64,000 nt of DNA from Spinacia oleracea (lineage: Eukaryota; Streptophyta; Magnoliopsida; Caryophyllales; Amaranthaceae), in NCBI RefSeq assembly GCF_020520425.1, contig NC_079487.1:49824719-49888718 (forward strand). The letters run 5' to 3'. The translations under genes were made by a program, and so were the position numbers. Of the stretch, positions 31,638 through 42,050 are shown piece by piece (the stretch's first letter is position 1; the number at the start of each line of letters is the position of its first letter). Under the pieces are notes generated by a model that was not told where the DNA came from, searched no databases, and saw nothing but the letters and a program-made list of their open reading frames with translations.

Positions 31638-33071
31638 TTTTATTTGATTAATTGATGATCATAACCAAATTGGCAGGAGAGAATGTTTGTATCACCATGC
31701 AATGCTTGCTAAAATTCTCTCCTCTTTTCTTTCCTCCCTTTACCCATGGATTCTCTGTCTCCACCTACATATTCTAACTATGCACCTTTTTTGTTTGGCG
31801 GAAAATATTTTTGGTTCCGTGTAAAATATTTTCTGTTTAAAATATTTTTGAAGGAAATATACAATTTTAAAATAGTTTTTCTTGGTTTGATTTCAGAAAA
31901 TTCATAGGGAAAAAGAAAACAACAGGTCATGCATGGACAAGGCAAAATGATTGATACGTATAATTTACAATATAATAAATCCGGTCTCTGCTAAGTTAGC
32001 TTGGACCAAGGTATTGTAGTCTTTGTGTGTCTTGTATCGTGGGTAACTGCTGTTTATGTCAAAATTCGTCTAGGGGCGACACTTGGCTTGGGTCGACATT
32101 AACTAAGTAAAAAATGCAAAAACCGATAAAAAGAGAGGTGACACAATGAGATGTTGACGCGAAAAACCCAGGAATAAGGTAAAAAACCGCGGTTAGTTAT
32201 GAGGCTATCAGTCCACTAAGTATCCTAAGAATATGACTAAGTAAATGAATGTGCTTTTGTAAAAACAATAAACGAGTACAATGATTGCTTTAATGTCTAA
32301 TGTATTGCTCTGATATTGCTTGAGTGCTTGAATTAACTTGCGCCTTCTAAGGTCGCTGCCCCCTATTTATATATGCGAAGCCCAACGGTGTTATTAGTTG
32401 ATAGGATCCCTAAAAGATATGAATTAGTTGGCGACCGTTGTCTCCACGTTCTTTGCTCGTCTTCAACAACCTCCGAGATCCTGGGTGGCTCACTTGACCA
32501 ATTCTGCTTGTTCGACGGCGCTGCATATCTTGGGCCTTGGCCTTGGATCTTGACCTATTATCTCTTAAGTGATTATCTGTCGTCGTTGGTCACTCGTCGG
32601 CTATCCCTTGTCGTTGGTCTTCTGTCGTCTATGCCTCGTCGCCTGATGCTGCGTCCGACCTGTTCATCCGACACGACGCTACCTGCGACAAGAAAGTACC
32701 TGGTCGACACGACATGATCAAACGTAAAAGCAGCTATGTCGTCAGTCCAAAAAGTGGGATAATAGTTTGCCTGCAATTGTGATTTTGCGGGGTCTTGCGG
32801 AGCAAAAATAACAATTTAAATTTCAAAAAGAAACTGCTTCAACTGCCTCGATCGTGGGAAACCGCTGTGAATTAAAAGTCAATAAATAAGAATCAAAAGC
32901 ATGCAATAAATTTTTCACACAGAAAACTTCGAGAATTTCCAGATCTAAACACAAGAGAAGGAAAGGAAGAGAAAAAGAAGAAGTGGAATCATTTTCCCGT
33001 TTAACTTCGCCCAAGTTCAGGTAAATTTCAGCATTTTTTGCTTTTTTTTTCTTTAGAATTTCATAGAAACA
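31638..33071. other. Intergenic: promoter of the chimera and flank of a Gypsy element
   Basis: The first 200-300 bp left of 31950 should hold the promoter of the minus-strand chimeric gene. From about 31970 the base composition changes and short unrelated frames appear (32373-32776). This may be the leader or eroded LTR of the Gypsy element starting at 33072, but I found no second LTR copy to prove it. Confidence 0.35.
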
Positions 33072-33961
33072 ATGGCTAGATCTAAGTCGGTGGCGGTTAA
33101 AGAGAAGGAAGAAGCCGGGTCTAGCCGGGTTAAATCAATCAATCCGTTTTATTCCACTGTTGAGAGTTCGGTGGCGTTTATCAAGCTCCCTGGTTTGCCG
33201 CCGTCGGCGGAGGTTAAAATTCCCGGTCAGGAGGATGAGGCCCTTCACTGCCCCGAAGGATACGTGGTTCTGTATGAGTATCCGTTTACGCTTGGCTTCA
33301 AGTTTCCTTTTACGCCTCTGGCTAGATCTTTTATTGAGGTGTTCCACTTGAGCCCAGGTCAACTAATGCCTCAGATCTGGTGAATTTTTACTGTAGTGCA
33401 AAGGGTTACCTCATATTGGCAGGTGCCGTTTGATTTGGCCGATTTGATGTACACCTACGACTTGGCGCTTAAGGAGTGTAGTCGTTATACTCTGGTCACA
33501 AGGAAGGGGATGAAAAATTTGGGTATTGGCTTAAGTGTGAACGACATAGGGTGGCGAAGTCGTGTTGTTTATGTTAACAAGGATTCCCTGGGGGACAAGG
33601 GGAGTTTCTTGGTTGAAGGGTGGACGACAGAAGGTAATTTTATTACTCATTTGTTGTTTCTGCTATTTTACTGAACGTCGCCTTACTTGGCTTTGTTTTG
33701 CAGTTGTCAATACGTCGCTGGTTGGGCTGAACTCGGATTCTCACGACAAGACTCTCAAGTTTTTGGGGTGCTCCGTCGTCGAGAGGTCATTCCATCGTGA
33801 TGATGGTTGCTTGGAAGGTCAAGAAGGAGATCGATCAGGTGACGTCGACGAGGAGGAAGTGGAAGAGGAGTCAAGTTGTTTGACTCGTCGACGTAGGAGG
33901 GTGGATCTGCTTGACGAGGTAGTAGCAAATTTTTTCGTCGTCTACCAAAGGGGAGGAAGGT
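33072..33961 (+). pseudogene. Gag-like 'putative gypsy type transposon' protein (Transposase_28-like)
   Basis: The first exon (33072-33383) begins MARSKSVAVKEKEEAG and contains YVVLYEYPFTLGFKFPFTPL and HLSPGQLMPQIW, the signature of the plant Gypsy-associated domain once called Transposase_28. A stop at 33381-33383 and a frame change at about 33396 break it. The continuation (VPFDLADLMYTYDLALKEC to GSFLVEGWTTEG) ends at a donor-like GGTAATTTT at 33634; an acceptor TTTTGCAG at 33703 leads into VVNTSLVGLNSDS and an acidic then Arg-rich tail to 33961. It would form the capsid of the element. Now non-functional. Confidence 0.65.
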
Positions 33962-34047
33962 GACATGGCCGACACTTCAGGTATTTTACCGATTTTTGGT
34001 TTATCGTGTTTGTGTTTAAATGGTGGGGGGTTTTATGGTGATATGTT

Positions 34048-34575
34048 GTGTTTTTTGGTGAAGAGCACACTTTGTCGTCCAAACTTGTGGCAAGGATGTC
34101 GCAGAGTGAGATACAAGAACGTGCGAGGAAACGGTTGAGATCGTCTACTGCTTCTGGTGGGCAAAGCTTGCCTATCGTTCCTCGGTACTCTAAGATAGGT
34201 GCGTCGCCTGAGACGCCTGTCATTATCGGGGCTGAAGGTTTTCATCCCATTGCGTCGTCGTCGCCTCCAACGCGTTCAAGGCGTCGTCGACTGCTATCAC
34301 CCTTGGCAAGGCTCCTGCTGCGTCGGCCAAGAAGTGTTCTGCTGAAAAAAGTACTAGATCCGCAAAAATTCATACTCGAAAAACCCGCCTTGAGCGGTCG
34401 TCTGTCACGATGGTTAGACCTCCTCTCAGAATTCGACCTGAAAGTCGTACCCGAGAAATCCATCAAAGGCAAACCAGTAGGTGACTTTCTGGCAGAACTC
34501 TCTATTAACAAAAACACCACCATAGAAGCATATCTCCTCCCTGATGAGGAACTTATGATGATAGAGGATGAATAA
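34048..34575 (+). pseudogene. Gag tail fused to the end of Gypsy RNase H
   Basis: One open frame starts with Arg/Ser-rich Gag-like sequence (SEIQERARKRLRSS, PPTRSRRRRL) and passes at about residue 100 into KFILEKPALSGRLSRWLDLL and EFDLKVVPEKSIKGKPVGDF, the C-terminal end of the Gypsy RT-RNase H module. The junction near 34345 marks the deletion of protease and RT, and happens to keep the frame open. Confidence 0.75.
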
Positions 34576-35002
34576 CAGCGCATCTAACCAAAAAGGATGT
34601 GGTGTCGGAGTACTCCTCGTCAACCCAGAGAGTGCACATGTTCCAATTTCTATCAAACTAGGCTTTGAGGCCACCAACAATGCCGCAAAATACGAAGCCT
34701 GCATAGTCGGGCTGGAATCCGCGGCGAGCCTTGGAGTCAAACACCTCCGAGTCTTCGGCGACTCACCCTTAATTATAAATCAAATATCAAGGAAATGGAA
34801 GGTGCGAAGCACGAGTCTCTCAATGTATCAAGCTCACCTAGACCAAATAGCTGAGAAATCCGAGGAAATTGAATTCACATACTTACCAAGAGACGAAAAT
34901 CAATTCCCGGATGCACTAGCCAAGAAATCCTCCATGCTCAACATCCCGAATGAAATGGACGGAATGAAACTCCTTGTCGAAAGGAGAGAAGAACCAGCCT
35001 AA
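34568..35002 (+). pseudogene. Archaeal-type RNase H domain of the Tat element
   Basis: SASNQKGCGVGVLLV, then FEATNNAAKYEACIVGLESA, RVFGDSPLIINQI, KWKVRS, and DENQFPDALAKKS give the second RNase H of Tat/Ogre elements. Of the four acidic residues, the first (usually DGS/DGA) is Asn in NNSAS and the second (usually AEYEA) is Lys in AKYEA; the Asp residues of FGDS and FPDA remain. The loss of two catalytic positions indicates inactivity. Confidence 0.8.
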
Positions 35003-35099
35003 TGTAGCATCATTGACAACGAACCCGAGCCAGTGGCAGAGGAACCTTGGTACACGGACACACTCCGCTACAAAACAAACGGAGAATTCCCACCAGACA

Positions 35100-36190
35100 C
35101 GTCGCCACGAGCAAAACGCTCTCTACGAGTGCTGACTTCACACTATGATTTATGTCTAGGGTAGTTATACAAATATACACCCAACAAAATCAAAATGTTA
35201 TGTGTCCATCAAGAACAAGCGAAACAATTGATGGAAGAATACCATAGCGGCGTATGCGGCCTGCACATGAACGAGAGAATGCTAGCTAGAATAATATCGC
35301 GTTCATGGTAATACTGGACCACTTTCACATCCCCTTGAAATTTTCCACCTGGGGCATTGACATAATTGGCAAAATCACACCAACAGGTGTCGGAGGACAT
35401 GAATATGTCCTAGTCGCAATAGATTACTTCACCAAATGGGTAGAATCATGCTCATTTTCCCAGATAACGGCAAAAAATGTCGCAAAGTTCCTAGAAAGAA
35501 ACATTTTTTGCAGATAAGGAGGTCCACACGAGCTCATAAGCAACCAAGGTTCCCACTTTAGGGCCGAAGTCCAAGAATTACTCGAAAAATACCGAGTTAA
35601 ACATCACAAGTCATCACCGTACAGACCCCAGATGAATGGAGCGGTCGAATCGGCTAACAAAAACCTCAAAGTTATAATTGAAAAAATGGCCGAAAATTAC
35701 AAAGATTGGCCTGACAAGTTGCATATCTCTCTAGAACCTCTATCCGCACATCTATAGGGGTAACGCCATACTCCCTGGTATATGGAATGGAAGTTGTTTA
35801 ACCCGTAGAATCAAAAATCCCTTCTCTTCGCATAGTCTTGGAAAGTAAGCTACCCGAAGCAGAATGGGTACGAGCCAGATACGACGAACTCACCTTACAT
35901 GACGAACGAAGATTAAGAGCTCTACACCACGTACAAGTATATCAGAAACACATTGCGAGGCAATTCAACAAAAAGGTTAAACCTCACAACATCAAGGAAG
36001 GCGATTTCATACTTAAAGAAGTCCGTGCACCAACCAAGGACCCTTGAGGAAAATTTCGACAAAATTGGATCGGGCCATATTTCTTGAAAACATTCCTCCT
36101 AGGAGGAGCGGGAAAGCTATCAGACATTGATGGGGGCAGAGTTCGCAAACCTCACTAATCTAGACCAGCTAAAGAAATATTATGTCTAAG
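35100..36190 (+). pseudogene. Gypsy integrase, broken
   Basis: Pieces in shifting frames follow the integrase order: zinc-finger remnant with HQEQAKQLMEEYHSGVCGLH (35203-35275), core with FSTWGIDIIGKITP and VAIDYFTKWVES, then HELISNQGSHF and SSPYRPQMNGAVESANKN with the conserved Glu, and a C-terminal tail (EWVRARYDELTLHDERRL, KKVKPHNIKEGDFILKEV). Stops at 35516, 35756 and 36045 and the missing His of the finger confirm decay. Confidence 0.85.
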
Positions 36191-36414
36191 AACAAGACCA
36201 AGACGAAGATCAATTCAATGAGCAAACAATCATAACTTACACCCTTTCCAAATAATTCAATAAAAAATAACCAAAGAATTTTTTTAGCAAACCAATTTAC
36301 AGCAAGGCATTCAATGAAACTGTTCAGACTTCATAGGCTAGACTCGCACATTTTGAAGAAAATAAACGCTAGGAGAAATGTGATATAAAAGACATCAAGC
36401 ACTAGAATATTCCA

Positions 36415-36545
36415 GCGCTCTAAGAACAAGCACTAGAAAATTCCAGCGCTACCCAGCCGCGCGCTACAATATTCCGACGCTCCGCTTTTGAGCGCTGGAA
36501 TATTTCAGCGCCCTACTCAAGTGCTCCGAAGATTTCCTGCACGCC
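36415..36545. repeat. GC-rich inverted motifs AGCGCTGGAATATTCCAGCGC type
   Basis: AATATTCCAGCGCT, AAAATTCCAGCGCT and GAGCGCTGGAATATTTC recur within 120 bp, so the strand can fold into several alternative stems. The surrounding DNA is AT-rich. A matching block lies at 37385-37470. Confidence 0.75.
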
Positions 36546-36959
36546 AACTGGAAAACTTAAAAACACTTAGGGGGACAAATCATACGCAATCCCTGTGCGC
36601 AACATATCTATAACTACGCCTGATCTGATTCTGAACTAAGATTACTTAGGACGGATACGTGAGGCAAACCAAATATAACGGATCCGGTCCCTATAATCTG
36701 CAAAATTTTATTTAAAGCAACAAAAGAATATCCATACGTTTCCATAAGGTTCGGAATAATAAAAATTAATTAACAACACAAGTTTATTATCAATGCAATG
36801 ATTCTAAGGGCATTCCTTAACAAGCTAAGGAGCACTTTTACTCTTAGACCTACATCACCAAAAGGGGAGTGTACGCTCAAACTCTGTAAAATTCGGATCA
36901 GCACGGGGCGCCATCACCCGTAGATATGTAGCCCGACTCTCGAGAAGCCGCCAAGCCTT

Positions 36960-37292
36960 CTACAAATGCATCCACGTCTTCCTAAAATTCATACTCCTCA
37001 AAATAATATGTAACCACAAGCGCCAGCGGAGAGGGAGAGCTCCAACCTTGCGAAAGCGAACTTTGTACCAGATCATAGGCCTTCTACTTTTCTTCACAAG
37101 AGGAACGCGATCATAAAATCTTAAACCACGGTCCACACTTTCAGAAGCTCTCAGAGGAAGAGCACGGGTTCGATACATGAACCAATGCCTCTCACGCACC
37201 AAAGCCTGCATCTCATCCGCAAACTCAAGAAAAATACCATCAATAAACATGGCGCGAAGTAGAGAATAAAGTGAGATAAAAATCAGGGGCAC
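36960..37292 (-). CDS. Antisense ORF downstream of the Tat pol region
   Basis: A 110-codon frame opposite to pol: MPLIFISLYSLLRAMF, EFADEMQALVRERHWFMYR, DRGLRFYDRVPLVKKSRRP, IWYKVRFRKVGA. It is strongly basic and aromatic. Tat/Ogre elements often carry an extra antisense ORF between pol and the 3' LTR; position and orientation fit. I do not recognise a catalytic domain. It may be part of the same antisense unit as the mobile-domain gene to its right, or independent. Confidence 0.5.
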   Translation of the reverse strand: MPLIFISLYSLLRAMFIDGIFLEFADEMQALVRERHWFMYRTRALPLRASESVDRGLRFYDRVPLVKKSRRPMIWYKVRFRKVGALPLRWRLWLHIILRSMNFRKTWMHL

Positions 37293-38068
37293 ATCTACCC
37301 TCTATTTATGGCCACGCCTAGCAGAAATTCGAGTTTAATTAAAACAGATATACGCATATGTAATTCCGTCGAAAAAGAAACCAATGCTGGAAATTTCCAC
37401 CGCTGAAAATCTTGCGCTGGAATATTTCGGCGCTGCCAAATCGAGCGCTGGAAAATTCCAGCGCTGGCAACTCAATTTCGCATAAACTCCATCAGCCACA
37501 CGGATTCCGATTTTTAAGCTTAATTAGGCTCCTAATCTTGTGTAAACTTTGTTATAAGACTACCTATTCTAGGACAACTAGGATTGTACTATTTTCTTAA
37601 AAATTCTGTACTCGAGCTCGTTTCCAAATAAGAATTTTACCCTGACTAAGATTTTGATAAGAATTGTTGACCCTAAAACTTAAAGCGCATCATTTCTTGT
37701 TATGTGTTTTCCGTTTTCTTTTCCATTTAGGTGAGTCGGTATACCTGAAAAGGAAATACCTCCGGCTAAGGCAAAATACTGCAAAATACAGAAAATTGGC
37801 CCATTTTTCGCAAAAATCGATGCACGCACAAACAAACAAAACAAACTAAAGCATGAAATGCAACAATATACAAGTGTGTAGCATGATACAAAAAATGATA
37901 CATGTCAGAAATACATGTACACGGCCTAGTGAGGCTCATCTTGATCACCATGAGCACCGTTACTCGTGCCAGCACCCTGTGAACCCTACTATGCGTCTGC
38001 GCCACAGGCACCCACCCGGGACGGGAAGGTTGCTGGAATGGTTGAGGCTACCAACCGGTCTGAAACGA
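37293..38068. other. Spacer with a second GCGCTGG palindrome block
   Basis: At 37385-37470 GCGCTGGAATATTTCGGCGCT and AGCGCTGGAAAATTCC occur. The remainder is AT-rich with no recognisable coding sequence; it may be LTR or untranslated sequence of the Tat element or the 3' flank of the mobile-domain gene. Confidence 0.45.
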
Positions 38069-39870
38069 CTAGAACAAAGGGGCCTGCCAACCTATCTGAG
38101 ACTGAGGCACCCCGAACGGCCCACCATAGCTCATCCTAGGCCCAGTCGACGGTCGCATGGGCCTCTCACCCAAACCAACTTCCGAAAAGCACGGCCTAGC
38201 ATGCGATCCAGAGGCACCACGATCGCCCTCGAACAAATGACGATCCCTTAGAGGAGTCCGCATCGGCTCTGACATACGACCCTGTGGAACACCAGTATGC
38301 AAATTTCAGATACAAGTCAGCACATACATAAACCAGGCTGACAAAATAAAGCAAAGTTACCAAACACAATACCTGAATCGAGGTCGGGTTACTATAAGAG
38401 AGAGCCGCCTGAGCCGAGGACAGCGCAACCTTTAGCCGGTTGACTACACGCACCACCTGGTCGACCATCCTAGCAGGCACCTGAAAAACAATATAATGTT
38501 AACAATTATATGTGAAAATCTGCAACAAGTATGGTTACAAGGCAAGTAAATAACATACCACTCGGACATCTGCAAGAACCAACGGATGACGCCCCTCCTC
38601 ATCAAGAATCATAAGCACCTCCTCTAAGATCCTGCATCCACCCGCCGTAGTATAGCAGATCGTGTAGTCAGGTGGCACCCAACCGCCAAGATCAGTGGGC
38701 TCAGGCTGCAACACAGCCAAATAATAAGTCAAAACACGACCAAAAGTAATTGAAAGAACATACATGCATATCAATAAAGTCACAAGATTACACGTACCTC
38801 GACGATAGGTGTAAGCAAAATCGGGAGCTGCACAAACTCAGGAGAGCTGTGGTCGAGCAGCACAAAGTCGCCCGCGGGCATACCCTGCCGCAACACTGCT
38901 CGACGGCTAACAAGGATACCCGTAGGACGCAGCATGCTGGAAGGACCCCTAGGACCCTGGTACAAGATCCGACACTGAGACTCGGGAACCCGGAGGAGCT
39001 CCGTAGTCTGCCGGAGTACCCGCTCCCCCAAGAACCAAGCAGGACCCCTAGGACCATGGTACAAGATCCGACACCGAGACTGGAGCCGGGCCTCCCTCAA
39101 CTCCTCTGTCTCCTCCAGTCCGGCCCAACAAGACCAACTCACTTGTTCGCAAAACCAAAAAATGACAGATTTAGTAACTCGCATAAAACGAGATGAAAGT
39201 AAGCAAGGAAAAAACTAAGAATACTTACCGATTCAGGTCTCCCAGCTGCAATCACGTCCCAGAAGTTCTTTATGGCTGGGCGTTTCTTCATCTTCCCAAC
39301 AGTACCCCACCAGAAAGCAGCAGGGTAACCCCCAGCCACTCTACCTGACCGAGGAGCAAAGAAGGGCAAACGCTTGAAAGCCCACAACTGCAAAAACAAA
39401 ATAGTACAAGCATATGCGTAAGAGTACACAACTCCTTTAGCACTCCTAAACGGCAACATCAAGTACGTACCTCAAGGAGTCGCGACAAGGCACACAGAGA
39501 AATTGGCCGCATGAGCTTATCTGGACCGTCCAAGGCCCGCACAGCCACAACCATATGGCTAATCAGGTTTGCATAGGCTGCCTCGCCCCATCAGTAAAAA
39601 CCTAACTCAGATAAGTCGCTGACCAATAAGATCAGCCAAGTGTCCACCCTCTCAGAACGGTTCGACAAGAACGTCGAACTCAAGAACATCAAGTAGAATA
39701 CGCGAGCATACCTCCTTGCGGAAGCACTGGACGGGCGACCAGCCGCCAAAAAGTCCACTAACAAGGAGTAAGGCATCCCCTTATCTTTGTACTTGGCCAC
39801 CTCTTCGACCAACTCCTTCCCAATGCATGATAGGGCATTTTTCGATCGTTGAAACGAACTCCGCCTATCA
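38069..39870 (-). pseudogene. Plant mobile domain (PMD) gene, 5' truncated, with a stop
   Basis: Exons read by eye on the minus strand: about 39870-39471, 39387-39229, about 39148-38798, 38705-38559, 38480-38373, 38281-38069, all phase 0. The order matches the MAIN/MAIL1-type plant mobile domain: RYARVFYLMFLSSTFLSN, WLILLVSDLSEL, WGEAAYANLISHMV, LWAFKRLPFFAPRSG, ERVLRQTTELLRVPE, ending in a Pro/Gly/Arg-rich tail. The N-terminal third of the domain is missing beyond 39870. An in-frame TGA near 39591 lies between LGFY and WGEAAY. Exon 3 contains a 99-bp in-frame duplication. PMD genes occur both as host genes linked to silencing and inside Gypsy-type elements; adjacency to the Tat element makes a TE-borne origin possible. 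Confidence 0.65.
38943..39140. repeat. 99-bp in-frame duplication in the PMD exon
   Basis: GGACCCCTAGGACC starts at 38943 and again at 39042, followed each time by TGGTACAAGATCCGACAC (one base differing). The peptide CRILYxGPRGP occurs twice as a result. The second unit is incomplete. Confidence 0.8.
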
Positions 39871-40139
39871 AACAATATTTATAAACCACCTAAACAAACC
39901 AACTATATTGACTATAGTGGCAAGCATAGGGATCGTCCCAAGAGAAAGGATATATTTGACTTTTTAAACTATTTGCACTCACAAGCTAGCTCAAGCGGAA
40001 AAAGTATGTATGTATGTATTTATGAATCTATGAAAATCAAAGAAAAGTAAATGAATAATCTAGGGAATTGGGGATTGGCTTGGCTTTATTAGGAAAGGTC
40101 GAAGTTCAACCAATCAACATGGCAAGGAAATGATAATTA
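39871..40139. other. Unassigned segment left of the Copia-type element
   Basis: No gene. It contains GGATCGTCCCAAGAGAA at about 39930, a sequence style seen in plant retrotransposon LTR and leader regions, and a TATG microsatellite near 40005. It ends with the 5-bp target AATTA (40135-40139). Confidence 0.4.
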
Positions 40140-40449
40140 TGAAGGAAATAATGCCCTTGGTCCAAGTATGCATTCTATGTTAAGTCTAATAAATGCGGTT
40201 CAGTATTAATTAACAAGTTAATAATTCAGTGAGATCAAGTGAGCTGAATGCCTAGCTAGAGGCCGCTTCAGTTCAAGTGGAATTAATGATATTAATCCAC
40301 AGCTTACTCTTGACTGAACCCGTAGGGTCACACAAATAGTACGTAAACGGATCAAGTATTTAATGGCATTAAATACTCCATCTATGGATATTCGGAATCG
40401 ACGGATCTTGGTTTCAGTGGGAGCTGAGATCGTCACAGGCAAGAAATGA

Positions 40450-40760
40450 ATACTCCGGAAACGATGATATTGCCGGAAACGGAAATATGGATCGTATCGG
40501 AAATATAAATATTATCCAAATCGTAGATGTTGCCGGAAACGGAAACATGGTACGTATCGGAAAATATTATCGGAAATGGAAATATTGCCGGAATCGGAAA
40601 TATTGCCGGAAACGGAAATATTGTCAGAATCGGAAATATTATCGGAATCGGAAAATAATTCCGGAAACGGAAATATTAAATATTTGTTCGAAACGGAAAT
40701 TAATTCCGGAATCGGAAATATTAAATGTTGTTCGTATCGGAAATGAATTCCGGAATCGAG
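40450..40760. repeat. GCCGGAAACGGAAATATT array in the LTR
   Basis: About 17-18-bp units alternating ATCGGAAATATT and GCCGGAAACGG repeat through 300 bp of the LTR U3 region; the same array occurs in the 3' LTR at about 54432-54742. They could serve as repeated protein-binding sites; no factor can be named from sequence. Confidence 0.8.
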
Positions 40761-41137
40761 AATTTAATCGGAAGCGTATCGTACGAATTAGCATCGGACG
40801 AGGCCCGCTAGACGAAGGCCCAGCACGAAGCCAGGCCATCGCCCAGCGAGCCGCACGCAGCAACGCACGCCTCGACCAGGCCCAGCGCAAGGCCAGGCCC
40901 AGCCAAGGGCGCGCGCGCGCAGCACCGCACATGGGCTGTGCGCTTGTCGTGGGCCGCAAGGCCTGCGCGGGTGCACGGCTTGTACGATGCGTGTGCGGGA
41001 AATCCTAATCCTATTAGGATTCGTGCGAAGATTAAAATCCTAATCCTATTAGATTTTCTTTGTTATTTAGAGTCCTAATAAAGTTCTAATTAACAAATCC
41101 ACATCCTAGTAGGATTACAATTCCTTTTCCATACCTC

Positions 41138-41145
41138 TATAAATA
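41138..41145 (+). promoter_or_regulatory. LTR TATA box
   Basis: TATAAATA in CTCTATAAATAAGGGCC, with the repeat copy in the 3' LTR at 55122-55129. The transcript would start about 30 bp downstream. Confidence 0.6.
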
Positions 41146-41499
41146 AGGGCCTAGGGTCATTATTTGTATATACGATTCAAATATTCAAAGTGATTTTTGA
41201 GAGCAAAAATTCAGTCATACAATTGCCTACAATAGCCGAAAATTCTAAGTACCTTAAGGGCGATCCTAGTTGGTCAAGCTTAAGGCGGATCCGGACGTGC
41301 TGTGGACTATCTACGGAGGGACGACATTTGGAGTCCTAAAGACTTGTTCTTGTTCGGTTCGGGCGCAGCTAGGGAAGGCACGCAACAAAGTGTATGCATC
41401 TAAACTATGCTAAATGATTATGTGTAAATAATATTCTTTCCTGGCTTTATGGTTTTTCCGCATGATTTATGAATTGTCATATGTATCATAACCTAACAG

Positions 41500-41512
41500 T
41501 GGTTTCAGATCC
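41500..41512 (+). other. Primer binding site (initiator-Met-like)
   Basis: TGGTTTCAGATCC lies one base after the 5' LTR. The standard Copia site is TGGTATCAGAGC; two mismatches are present. Confidence 0.75.
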
Positions 41513-42050
41513 TCTTATTATTTTCATAATCTAAATTGCATGAACATGGTTAAATATTACAAATTTCCAAGAATTAAAAGGGGTGATTAATTTTCGTAAT
41601 TGTTAATTAATTGCAAATTGCGTTTATTTAATTATACGTACGCAGTTTTTCGGCAGTTTCTTCGTTACTCATCCAAATCGAGTGATTTTTGTGTCAATTC
41701 CGCATGTAAAAGGCATTCTAAAATTTTGACAAAAACAGAATTTTTCGGCCGAACCCAGAATTCTCAAATTCGAAGCCTAACTATGACTTTTCGGAGGTTT
41801 TAGTTTTTCGAATGCAAAATTTCGTAAATTTAAGATGTTAAATTAAATATTTGCGATTCTTGTTGATAAATCTTGAATTTTTTATTGACCAACTGTATAT
41901 GTTTAACAAGTTTGAATGCCTAGCCTTGTTAATTATGCCTAGCCTTGTTTCTTTTATTTTTATGGTAATCAAACTAAGCTTGATTAAACTCTCTCCTCTC
42001 TCTCGAGCTGGGCGCACGTTAAGGGATACTACTAACGTACACCAACTCCA

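Larger units (their letters stand above)
33072..36190 (+). mobile_element. Internally deleted Tat/Ogre-like Gypsy element
   Basis: Gag-like sequence (33072-34340) is joined directly to the last part of the reverse-transcriptase RNase H (34350 onward), followed by a second, archaeal-type RNase H (34568-35002) and integrase (about 35100-36190). The presence of both RNase H domains is typical of the Tat/Ogre branch of plant Gypsy elements. Protease and almost all of reverse transcriptase are missing, removed by one deletion near 34340-34350. Stops and frameshifts occur throughout. LTRs could not be paired by eye. Confidence 0.75.
40140..41498 (+). repeat. 5' LTR of the Copia-type element
   Basis: TG...CA ends, 1,359 bp. 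Contains a tandem array of GGAAATATTGCCGGAA-type units (40450-40750), a GC-rich segment (40795-41000) and a TATA box TATAAATA at 41138-41145. About 11 substitutions and one small indel distinguish it from the 3' LTR by eye (roughly 0.8 percent). Confidence 0.95.

Noticed and set aside
32373-32776. Frames of 114 and 67 codons between the chimera and the Gypsy Gag
   Set aside because: Overlapping on opposite strands with no recognisable motif; consistent with LTR or leader DNA.
38750-39196. Plus-strand 148-codon frame opposite the PMD exon
   Set aside because: It is the shadow of the minus-strand PMD exon and its 99-bp duplication.
40487-41008. 173-codon frame in the 5' LTR, and 197-codon copy in the 3' LTR
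   Set aside because: It is a read-through of the LTR repeat array and GC-rich block; the same DNA is clearly an LTR.
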